A stretch of DNA of 64,000 nt. It comes from Monosiga brevicollis MX1 (taxonomy: Eukaryota; Opisthokonta; Choanoflagellata; Craspedida; Salpingoecidae). The DNA lies in assembly GCF_000002865.3 (NCBI RefSeq), contig NW_001865049.1:557669-621668 (forward strand), given 5' to 3'. Position 1 is the stretch's first letter. Every line of letters starts with the position of its first letter. The notes under the pieces are model-generated. The model was not told the origin of the DNA. It ran no database searches and saw only the letters and a program-made list of their open reading frames with translations. Of this stretch, positions 12,042 through 21,240 are shown one piece after another. Made by a program: the position numbers and the translations under genes.

Positions 12042-12604
12042 GAACCGTCTATGCGAGATAAAAAAGTGCCTGGAAAAGGTTCAAACCTCGGTAAATATCT
12101 CCTGATGACAACATCTGTTGCCAACACAGCCAACAAAATGTCAGATGTCAGCACGAAATAGAGCACAATTTTTGTCAGATTGTCATCATTTCCCGCCACC
12201 ATGAAATGAAATGTGTGAGTGTGTGTGTGTGTGTGGTGTTGCGTCGGGCTCCTCACCTCACAACACAAACAGCAAAGGTGCCAGGAGGCTCTGCTCTGCG
12301 GCCATTGGTTCGGGTGCGTGCCCGTCCTGGACCCGAACCCTGGCTATGATGGCACAGCCCGAGCCTTGTGGTTTGGATGGACGATCGTTCGTTTTTGGAT
12401 GACCTGACGCGTGCTTGCATTTTCCTTCATTGTAGTGCGTACAGTTGAGCTTGGCCCAGGAGTAGTAAGCCCTGTTTGTTGTTGCAGGTGCGTCAGACCA
12501 AGGATTGCATCACGCCCACGGCCGCCGCTGGGGATGCATCATCGCGCTGCCATTCACGGGCTCAATTGCTCTTGCCCCGTTCAGTTAGAAGGCCCACTGT
12601 CAAG
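12042..12604. other. Divergent intergenic region between RPS24 and a small membrane-protein gene
   Basis: This likely holds the RPS24 promoter and the 5' leader of the plus-strand gene. It contains TGTCAGAT at about 12139 and again at about 12174, and a short GT repeat at about 12212-12236. No coding exon was recognised. Confidence 0.45.
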
Positions 12605-13015
12605 ATGAACCGCGAACCTCGTCGCTCTCCGCCCTTCAAGCTGCTGGTGTGTCTGCGCTTGGCTGCCTGCGCTTGGCTGCCTGATTTGTCTGCCTCATCC
12701 TGCTGGGCTGTTGCTTCTGTATTTTTCTTTTCTCTCTCGAATTTTGCCTTTCGCTGACTCCACCCTCGGTGACCTTTGCTGCACGTGTAGGTGCCGTTGG
12801 TGTATGCACCACTTCTCCCCATCATCCGCATTGCCTTGCGCAAGCAGCACAAAGCTCGCCAAATTGCATACTTCTCCACCTTGGGCGCGGCCTTTTGTCA
12901 TGGTGCCTATCTGCTGATGTTTGACCTCTCCCTCGACTCGGACGGCGAGATGCGCACTTACAAGACACCGGCCATCCAGCAGAGCCCGGCCCCTAGCAAC
13001 ACAGACGCCAAGTAG
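12605..13015 (+). CDS. Small predicted membrane protein, family not recognised
   Basis: Two exons join in phase zero. The first, at 12605-12646, reads MNREPRRSPPFKLL. The second, at 12792-13015, starts VPLVYAPLLPIIRIALRK. The product is about 88 residues. It has one or two hydrophobic helices (VPLVYAPLLPIIRIAL and STLGAAFCHGAYLLMF) separated by a basic stretch (RKQHKARQ), with a polar C-terminus. The basic N-terminus and short length suit a single-pass or hairpin protein of an organelle or ER membrane. I cannot name the family. The gene lies between RPS24 and the metacaspase and converges on the latter. Confidence 0.6.
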
Positions 13016-13298
13016 GCGCAAGGAATGATATTGCACTTATGTTAATTGATGAATTGATGGTGACCAGCACCCACGTCCAGGACATTCCTCACAGTGTTCC
13101 CTTGCCCGAAGTCTGCTTACGCGGGCTCGAACAGCGCAGCATGCGCGCCACAAGGCCAGGACCAACAAACACTGGACTCATATGCATGTGAACTTTGACA
13201 ACCCCAACTTGGGGATTCAAAGCAAACACGTCTCAACATGCCCTGGGCCAGAGCTCTTTTCTATTCACAACTTGCCACTGGTCGCTCCGAGCCATGTC

Positions 13299-15610
13299 TT
13301 ACAAGTAAAAGCTGGTATTGGGGTCGAACTGCTTCGAGGAGGAGAGCAAGGGGACTTGGGGAAAGCCTGCACTTGGCCGAAAGTGGCCACCCGTCACCAA
13401 CATGCCTACAGCATCCAGATTTGCCTGTGAGCAGGCGCGACCTTTTTGCGCACACGTCTCCCGTCGCACGTACACACAGCCAGACACAGCCAGACACAGC
13501 CAGACACAGCCAGACACAGCCAGACACAGCCAGACACAGCCAGACACAGCCAGACAAACACGGGGCCGCGTCCCTCCAATTCGTACCTAGAACACCCGTA
13601 ACAATGTCGCTCGGGTTTGAAAAGGAAAAGCCACCGCCGGGGGCTTGTGCTGATTTGAGCCGGTGCTGCACACGCTGCATGATGCTGTCCATTCAGGTCG
13701 AACGCGACCCATCAAGAGTGAGCAAACCAACAGTGCAGCTTTCATGTGCTGATGCAGGCAATCGGCTCGACTCGCTGACCTGCGATAGGTATCGCCATAA
13801 CCACCTTCAATAGCTTCAATAAAGCAAAAGGTCATGGCACCCGTGCGGGCATTCTTGGCCAGTGCCGATGTGTCGGCACTTGTCTGTCGGTCATCGCAAG
13901 CTGCAAAACACACAACCTAAGAGCCCGGCCAGAAGACCACGCCAACAAATCAGTATCCTTATGAGCAATCTTATTGGACTTGTCTGGAAAAGAGGCTTTG
14001 GTCTGTTCCACACGGCGACGACAGCAAGACATGGTCAAGCACGATCCGGTACCAAGGACAGCAGCTTACAAAGCCTTCCGTGCCCTTGTAGATGCGTGAG
14101 GCTTGATACCAGCTGCGGCAATCCTTTTGCAATGCGTACGGGAGGTCGGTCACTATGCCAGACAAGGCAGGGGGTCAATGTCAGGTTGGACACGCTGGCT
14201 GGTGCCATTCCATAAATACACGCAGATGCAGCTGCGTGGAACAAGGTGCTTCATCCGCGGCCGAGTGTGAACCGTACCAGAGCCGCTGTGACAGGCATCA
14301 ACAACGCAATGCAGTCGACAGCCCGCAGGTAGGGGACGAATCATGCGGTCGAAAATCTCATCGTCCGTGATCTGACCCTCGCGTTTGTAATCCTGAAATG
14401 TCCCCAAGTTGAGGTGAGCAAGCCATGCAAACCACACAGTCATGGAAATTTGATCTCGCGAAACCCAGTCTCCCTTCGTACCAGAGGCAGGATTGTTTCG
14501 TCGTAGCCGTCGAGCTCATCTCCGGTTCGATCCTTTTTCTGGCTGCCATGGCCGGAATAGTGGAAAAAGAGCGAGTCACCAGCCGCAGCGCCATCCACCA
14601 GCCACTTGAAGCCCTGAGCGCATGTTGCCGAATAAGATACCAAGAAACACGGGCACTGCAGCGAACCCAATCAAGAAGCAAAGGCCTCATCAAAGAGCGC
14701 CCCCAGATACTAACGTTGATGATGTTGCGGCGGGTTGGATGCATAACCGGGTTGGGATTGTCCTCGGTCAACAGCAGAATGTCTGAGTCTTGATACCCAA
14801 AGCGTTTTTTGAGCAAATACTTCATGCACTATCATACCAAAAAAGCCGCATCTCAGTCGCCGCATGAGCAAGCAGGGCAAAAGGAGGTGGCACGACGAAG
14901 AAGCGGGGTATGGTGTAGTCGGTGTGGACATACGTTTGCATCGTTGATGCAGCCGCCTAGCTCGGCCGAGGTACCGAGGTAATTGATGCCCACAAGCATG
15001 GCTTTGCGTTTGGTGACACCTGGTGACGAGGTAAGGCAGTGAGTTGTGGGGCGGTTAAACCAGACCGAGCCGGTAAGGATGGGAAAACGGCAACTCACGG
15101 GGTGCACCGGCCTCTGGGGATATCTGGGTTTCAGGCAATTTGTGTGCAGACGCGCAATGAGTGCGCGCAATGAGCGTGTACATAACACGAGCCGCCACGG
15201 ACGGGCTCAGAATTGGCGGGTGGGGCATCACGCGAGGCAGGGCGTACCGAGGGAGCTGAGGGCTGATGATACCCGGCAGAGGCTGAGGGCAGAGGCGTGG
15301 GTCCAGTGCCCCCAGGGCCATGGCGCGGTGGGTATGCAGGGTGGTGACCCGGGGCCGCCTGCGGGGTGCTGCTGCTGCTCAGGCTGCCGTGGCCGGACAT
15401 TGGAGGCGGATAGAGGCCGGCTGGCCCACCGTATGGTGAAGATGGATAAGGTCCACTGGGATGGGAGCCATGCATGGACGGAGGCATGATGCCGTAGGGA
15501 CCGGTTGAGTTGACATGTACAATGCTGTGACAGATGCCGCATTGGACCACGGGGGCGCCTGGCGGGGCCTCGAGCCTTTGGTGACAGTTGTTGCACTGCA
15601 CTGATGGCAT
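13299..15610 (-). CDS. Type I metacaspase with LSD1-type zinc finger
   Basis: This is a cysteine peptidase of clan CD with Arg/Lys specificity, linked in protists to stress and cell death. It starts at 15610 with MPSVQCNNCHQRLEAPPGAP, and the zf-LSD1 finger is completed by VVQCGICHS. A Pro/Gly/Ser/Tyr-rich prodomain follows. The p20 region gives KRKAMLVGINYLGT, then LLKKRFGYQDSDILLLTED. Next come the catalytic histidine block SLFFHYSGHGSQ and the catalytic cysteine block HCVVDACHSGSGT. Downstream exons give FAACDDRQTSADTS (S1 pocket/p10), GAMTFCFIEAIEGGYGDTYR and IMQRVQHRLK. The C-terminus is LSSSKQFDPNTSFYL, ending at 13299. The joins 13587/13366 and the one before it (AG+C giving Ser) agree in phase. 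The penultimate intron carries a 10-bp minisatellite. All hallmark catalytic residues are present, so it should be active. Confidence 0.92.
13481..13555. repeat. 10-bp minisatellite (cagacacagc)n in a metacaspase intron
   Basis: Seven perfect head-to-tail copies of CAGACACAGC (13481-13550) plus partial flanking copies lie inside the intron between 13366 and 13587. They produce repetitive false reading frames on both strands. Confidence 0.95.
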
Positions 15611-16784
15611 GATGCCTGCGAGGAAAGCGAGATCTGAGTGTCTTATGTAGCAGAAAGAACGCAAATGCAATGGAGAACAGTGGGAAAAGCACGACCGGCG
15701 CGCAAGCCAGAAGCCGTCTTGAGACTGGAGGCGAGCAGAAAGTCCTCGAAGGTGCTTTGGTCTTTCAAGCACTGGCGCAAGTCCAAAACACAAAGGATAC
15801 GATACAAGTGGGACATGAGGGGTCAGGATGAAAATGCAACGCGCCCTCTCCCGCCCCTGTTCTCAAGGGCATCACACGGCAACGCACACACTTGACCACG
15901 CAGTTCTGCAGTCAGTACGAGGCATCATCCATCCTGCCATTCACTGCCTTGCATGACATGAACGAGGGCTTGGTGGGGGGGCTGCCCTTTTCTTCGTGTT
16001 TACATGTGCAGATGGTGGAGATGATGATGATGATCAACCGGGGTCATGGGCAAGATGACATTGCGGACACGTTCGTTCGCAGAGCCGGGACGGTCGCGTT
16101 GGGCTGGGTGGAGCCGCAGGGACGACACGCGCGTGCTGGGGGATGGGTGATCACCGCCTGGTCGTTCTCCTGTATTGGTGCCTGTCAATCACTCGTGGTT
16201 TGTTCATTGACCAACCAAGGGCAAGGGTAGGAACCTCAAGTTTCGTCTGACGGTGATGGCTGGTCAATCTCCCATCAGGTGTGATAAAGGCCCGTTTTTA
16301 CTCATTTTGACCCTGGCGCTTCATCGAGGGTTGAGTGCCTGCCTGAGAGGAGATGGGCAGGAGGTGGCTCCTTTTCCTTCCGACCTCAATTTCCGAAGCG
16401 GATTTTTAAAAAAAAAAAAAAGAAAAAAAGAAAATGAGCGAAGCAAAGGGGGAACGGGAGAAACTGCAGGTGAACAATTTTATGGGTGGCGGTGAAGAGG
16501 GCAGGCAATGGTCAACGGTCGACATCAAGCAACACGGGTCACAAGATGCCCAGACACAAGGGCGCTGGGCCCAGGACAAGAGACGAGCAAAACATTAAAC
16601 AATACAAATCCAAGCAAAAGTTACAGAGCATTGAGAGCATTGGGGGAATGGGGCATGCACCTGAAACAAACTGGAAGAGAGCGAGAGAGAGAAAGAGAGA
16701 GAGGGAGGGAGAGAGAGAAGGAGGGAGGGGGAAGCGACAGGTGACACCCAGGGAGAGGGACGGAGGCGACTCGGCAATGATGGA
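15611..16784. other. Intergenic region upstream of the metacaspase
   Basis: This region lies upstream of the metacaspase start and beyond the 3' end of the hydrolase-fold gene. It contains an A-rich run (about 16407-16434) and a GA-rich stretch (about 16675-16735). No conserved coding segment was found on either strand. Confidence 0.55.
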
Positions 16785-17924
16785 TCAGCAATATTGCTGA
16801 ATGTGGGCGCGGACCAAATTGCCGACCAGGGATGGGTACTCAACAAAGGAGCGGAGAGCTCCAGGCGTGTCCACGCCAATGCTACGCTCCCCTTCACCCG
16901 TCTGCGCGCGCTCATCAGCCTTGACAAACAAGGGCTGTACATCGGCTTTGACGCTCGCGGGCGAGTCATGGCCCAAGAGGATCATCGTCGGAACCTTGAA
17001 GCCACCCTCGAGAAGAGGCGTCAAATCCTCGCGCTCACGGAGGGGGTCCAGCTGACCGGTCAAGAAGGCGGCCTTGGGCAGGTGGTTACCCGCCAGAGCA
17101 AACTCTTCGTTCAGGGCCACCACCTCTTCTGTTACGTGCGCCTCATCCGAGTAGACATGGGACAGGAGGTGCTTTTTGATGTTCTCGGGACTGTTGGAGG
17201 CTGCGTTCAGTGCTTCACCCAGGAAAGGGATGCGCATGAGGGCCCACAGGGCGCGGCGCAAAGCGCCCAGGCCCATGGCGCTGATTGTATCACCCTCCTC
17301 CTGCTTGTTGAAGGCGGCTGTCGTGAGCGGGCCGCGGAAGGTGGGGTTCAGAAGGACAAGAGAGGAGAACAGTTCCGGGCAGCGCTGCGCGAGCTTGAGA
17401 GCGTAAAAGCCGGCGTGACCTGCAGCTACGACGTACGCGCCCTCATGCTTGGGGTCCTCCTTTTGCAAGGTGCGGAGGGTCTGTTCGAGGCCATGCTCCA
17501 TAACTTCGGCGTTAAGCTGGGAGGCACGGAGGTCAATCTGGTTCACGCCAAAGCTGGGCATTTCAGTGACTCCAAAAGTGTTGCTCACAAAGGGGGCCAT
17601 CTCAAGGAAAATGCTGCGCGAGGCGACCATGGAGGGAGGGGCCACAAAAAGCGTAAAGTTCTTCTTGTCAATGTCACCGGTGATGCCATTGGCGTAGCAG
17701 TCGATGGTCAGGTCGCCGTGCACATGATGGCTTGTGTCTGACGAGGTGATGGGCGAGGAAAAACGGATGGAGCGGCGCTGACGGACCCAGCCGTCCTTCT
17801 CAGCAGCTGCCAGCAGGGGCTCATGAGGGTCAAGGCGACTGCTGATTGCACGCGCTTCGCTGCCCTTAATGTAGGCTGCCACCCCAACACCGCCTGCGGC
17901 AGCGACGGCCAGTACACGCAACAT
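16785..17924 (-). CDS. Alpha/beta-hydrolase-fold protein lacking the nucleophile serine
   Basis: This is a single-exon gene of 379 residues, unusual here because nearly every neighbour is split. The N-terminus (MLRVLAVAAAGGVGVAAYI) is hydrophobic with one early Arg, so it is either a membrane anchor or an organelle-targeting segment. An alpha/beta-hydrolase core follows. The nucleophile elbow sits at residues 169-173 and reads G-H-A-G-F where the family has G-x-S-x-G. It is followed by the expected helix (YALKLAQRCPELFSSLVLLN). Later segments carry the cap domain and a strand (VPTMILLGHDSP) near where the acid residue usually sits. With Ala in place of Ser, ordinary esterase chemistry is unlikely, so it may be a pseudoenzyme or use other chemistry. 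I see no frame damage, which argues against a pseudogene. The fold call rests on motif spacing and is my inference. Confidence 0.75.
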   Translation of the reverse strand: MLRVLAVAAAGGVGVAAYIKGSEARAISSRLDPHEPLLAAAEKDGWVRQRRSIRFSSPITSSDTSHHVHGDLTIDCYANGITGDIDKKNFTLFVAPPSMVASRSIFLEMAPFVSNTFGVTEMPSFGVNQIDLRASQLNAEVMEHGLEQTLRTLQKEDPKHEGAYVVAAGHAGFYALKLAQRCPELFSSLVLLNPTFRGPLTTAAFNKQEEGDTISAMGLGALRRALWALMRIPFLGEALNAASNSPENIKKHLLSHVYSDEAHVTEEVVALNEEFALAGNHLPKAAFLTGQLDPLREREDLTPLLEGGFKVPTMILLGHDSPASVKADVQPLFVKADERAQTGEGERSIGVDTPGALRSFVEYPSLVGNLVRAHIQQYC

Positions 17925-18522
17925 GACTAGTCAAGCTGATGTAGGAGGAAGGGTCACGCGAAGAACAAGTGTGGAAATCAGCACGTGAGGCCAAGGGCTT
18001 GCCGCGCACCTACGGGCGGGAGGAAGCAGATGGCGACATGAGGACTCGTAGGACAGCAAGCGGGACTGGGCGACAGCGCGCGAGGCCCACGGCCACACGT
18101 GGGAGAGCTGTTGAGAGCCAGCGACAGACCCGATTCAGTCAGCACAGTCAATGGACTCACCTCCACTCAGGCACTGCCAGATCAAATCAAGAACCAACAA
18201 CCAAGCTCGCTGGTGCCCCGAACACGCGACGCGACGTGACGTGACGGCGGGCAAAAAAAACAAGACGCGGCAGTGGTGTGTGTGTGAGCGAGTGCGTCAA
18301 GTCGAAAAGCTCAAAGGGCTAAAGGAGCAAGTGTGTGTGTGCCGCACGATGTATTTCTCTTGAGCGCACTCTACTGTAAGGAGCCCATGCATGGTCCATG
18401 TCAGATTTTTTGTCAGATGAACAAAGGTCAACGAACAGGCAAGGGGCACTTGAGCAAAGAATCAATTATTAAAGTCGTCTTTTTTGGTCCACAACAATAC
18501 ACAAGCCCGCAAAAGTGGGAGG
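17925..18522. other. Intergenic region upstream of the hydrolase-fold gene
   Basis: This region lies between the hydrolase-fold start (17924, minus) and the PLP enzyme's stop (18523, minus). It includes two TGTCAGAT elements near 18399 and 18412. No coding exon was recognised. Confidence 0.5.
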
Positions 18523-20506
18523 CTATGGGAGACAGGCCGGAGGGGAGGAGCAGCTTGGTGGGAGATGGTCGTGGCAGAGCTGAAGAAACCGGGCGACATC
18601 CTGCTCCGTGTTGTAGAGGTGCAGGCCGATGCGTAGTGCACCGTTGCGCCGTGCAACGGTGAGATGGGGGCTTAATGCCAGCGCCAGTTGTGGCAGGCGA
18701 TCGTTTTGTCCTGGGGCGTCACGAAATCCAACAAAATGATCTGCATGGCGGGCAGGCACGACAAATCCCAGGGCAGCAAGGCCCGCACATAGCTGCTGCA
18801 TGAGCTGCGCTGAGTGAGCACAGATCCGTGCAGTCTCTGCCTCGAGCACCACGCTTAGTCCAGCCGCAGCTACAGGCAAGAGCAACGGGTGGGGCCGGCC
18901 TGGCAAGATCTCAAGCGACAACCAGGCCAGTCCGTGACGGCACGTCAGCACTGATGTCAGGCAGGCACAGGGCAAGCGGGCAAACACGGAGCATCAGCCT
19001 TTTATCACGTACCTCCAACGCCCAAGCGCTGGCTACCCTCTATCTCAGCAGTCGGGTAGCCGGCAGTGGTCATGAGACCATTATTGTCCCAGGCTTCGTC
19101 ATCGGCGCCAACCCTGGCAATCAGAAAAAGCTTGTTACGGGGTGTTGCACGCCAACAGTGCGAGGCGAATCGGGAATCAAACCACACGGGCGTGTACGGA
19201 CGAGGGCGCGCACCGATGCTTCTCATGGGCCTCCATGGCAACAAAGTGGCGAGCAAAATCACGATCCAGCCAGGCCAGACACATGCCATACGGCCCCAGA
19301 AGCCATTTGTGGATGCTGGCGGCCACTGCCATAGGCCGCACGCGCTTCCAGTCCAGAGGAACTACTCCCGCTGACTGAGTCAGATCGAGCACCAAAGGGA
19401 TGTTCAACTGCACGGCCCAACAAGCGTGAGCTCGATGGGACAGTGTCATGCCATCGTTCTTATCTCCAGGTGCGTAACAACCCACAAGGGGGAATAACCG
19501 ACCTGCTGACAGCATTCACTGATGGCGACCAGATCCAGAGCCGCTCCATCGCACCAATGGAATTGAGGCACGGCCACTAGGCCCACCTTGGCACCTAAAC
19601 TTTGCAGATCCCGCAACACCAGCGTTGTCCAATCGTCCTCCTCGTTGGACCGTTTAACCACATGTAGCTCGCTCTGGCATCGGCGATGGAGGATCTCTTG
19701 CCACGCGTACACGTTGCTGGACATTTGTTGATCCAGCACTAAAACCTGAATGAGCGCCATAGTCCACAACACACATGCACCCAGTGATCAGGTACCGTCA
19801 TCAAGGGCCAAGCCCTGGACGGACAGTTAGCCACGGGAGAGAGGCTGGTCGAACCCGTGTACGCGGTGGAAGCGCAATGTTATGTGCAATCAGACTCATC
19901 ACATAGCTGGTGCTTGGCGCGAAAAGTACGTCCATGGCCCGCTGCTCCGCTTGAGCCTGGGCACAAGAAAGTGCCCATCAGTGACCGCCAACGAGCAAAA
20001 AATGCAAAACCATGGCATCAGCACCAATTGCGCGCCAGCATCAAGACAGGCAAAGTCTTCCGATTCAAAAAGACAGTTTGCTCAAGCATGCTGAGCAGGA
20101 CAAACCGCATCAAGTCCCAGCACAGCAAGGAATTGCTTTTGCACGCTCGAGGCCAGCGCCGCCGTGTCTACCAAGTCGTCGTGTGCGCGCGCTCGCTCAG
20201 GAGAATAGCTGGCGTCAACACGCACCCCCACCCAGACTCTACGGGACAGATGGCGGAAGTCCTACCTTCAACCTGTCCCTGTTGGGCCAAGATGCCAGCC
20301 GCCGCCAGAGCTTGCGCCCCGCGTCGTGGCAACAAGCATCGACCTGCCTCACATGCCCACAGTGAGATAGATGGAGTTGGGCTAGGCAGAACCAGCCGTC
20401 TTGCGCATCCAATGCCCCGCCGCGTACCAGGTGCGTTGAGGTAAAAGTGTCGTCCATCAAACTCCGAATCAACCAGCTCCTGCCACTTGCGCATAGCCAA
20501 CGCCAT
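18523..20506 (-). CDS. Class V aminotransferase-fold PLP enzyme (cysteine desulfurase / isopenicillin N epimerase-like)
   Basis: This is a PLP-dependent fold type I enzyme. Exon 1 starts at 20506 with MALAMRKWQELVDSEFDG and then HFYLNAP. It joins as G plus GT to the next exon (RCLLPRRGAQALAAAG), giving the family's N-terminal LNxxG..LLP pattern. Further exons give FAPSTSYVMSLIAHNIALP, VLVLDQQMSSNVYAWQEI, and VGLVAVPQFHWCDGAALDL. LVLDLTQSAGVVPLDW supplies the PLP-pyridine Asp and the TQS motif. SIHKWLLGPYG carries the Schiff-base lysine. The C-terminal small domain ends with NGALRIGLHLYNTEQDVARF, matching the family's R(I/V)S.H.YNTE block. The stop is at 18523. The exact substrate cannot be told from sequence; a cysteine desulfurase-like or epimerase/lyase role is possible. 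Some internal exon edges are not resolved. Confidence 0.8.
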
Positions 20507-20601
20507 GCTGGAAGATCACAAACCCCCCCTCGTCAGGTCGTCGTGTTGCCGTACAGCACAGATACCAACTGCTTTCGGAAGTGCCTGACACCTTTTTGGA
20601 T

Positions 20602-20633
<32 letters not shown>

Positions 20634-21240
20634 CGTGCTCACCTTAATGCTGACAATTCATTTGGTCGTCTGATAAGAAAAGTGTGACAATGAACACAGT
20701 TTCTCTAACAGCACTGGGTGGGAGGGATCGTTCTCTCACTCTTCGATCGCACGATCACGCACACTTGCCCTTCCTCCGCATCCGACCTCTTCTGAGAGGA
20801 CAAGCATCGGGCAGCTGTTTATGGAGGAGGAGAGCGCGGTATGATGGGTGCATGGTGCTGGTTTATTGGCAAATGGGTCGTGGTAAACGGCGATGGCCGG
20901 CCGGTTGATGGGGCGTTGAACGGCTGGCTCATGACTGCGATCGTGCCGTAGGCCAGCGTGCTCGGGTCGGACTCGAGGCAGAGTGTCTGGCACCTCTTTG
21001 GCGCACAGATCCCCAGGCGTCAGAGGTCCAGGTGCCACCATGGCTGAGCTCCACCCCTTCAGGTTAGATTGAACCTTTGAAGCGCAGCGCAGCGCAGTTG
21101 CAACAGCAGTGAGCCGGGCAAAGGTGCAGCGTCTAAAGGGCAAGAGAAAAAGAAAATAGTTGTGGGACAGATGCACTGGCGTTTGCGGCATCGTGGACGC
21201 ACGCCAGACCGATCTGAATCATTTTGAGCCTCTTCTCACC
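20507..21240. other. Divergent intergenic region with CA repeat
   Basis: This likely holds the promoters of the PLP enzyme (-) and the RhoGEF (+). It contains a (CA)n run at about 20602-20631. Reading frames on both strands show no recognised domain. Confidence 0.5.
20602..20631. repeat. (CA)n microsatellite
   Basis: This is a perfect CA dinucleotide run of about 30 bases upstream of the PLP enzyme start. Confidence 0.9.

Noticed and set aside
11568-12161. 197-codon plus-strand frame over the first RPS24 intron
   Set aside because: The composition is ordinary and no domain is recognised. The region is best explained as RPS24 intron and flank; kept out for lack of support.
13481-13555. Evenly repeated 10-bp units that might suggest a CRISPR-like array
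   Set aside because: There are no spacers, the unit is tandem and intronic, and the genome is eukaryotic.
16794-17741. 315-codon plus-strand open frame opposite the hydrolase-fold gene
   Set aside because: It is the mirror of a GC-rich coding exon. Its product shows no domain, while the minus-strand frame shows a clear alpha/beta-hydrolase pattern.
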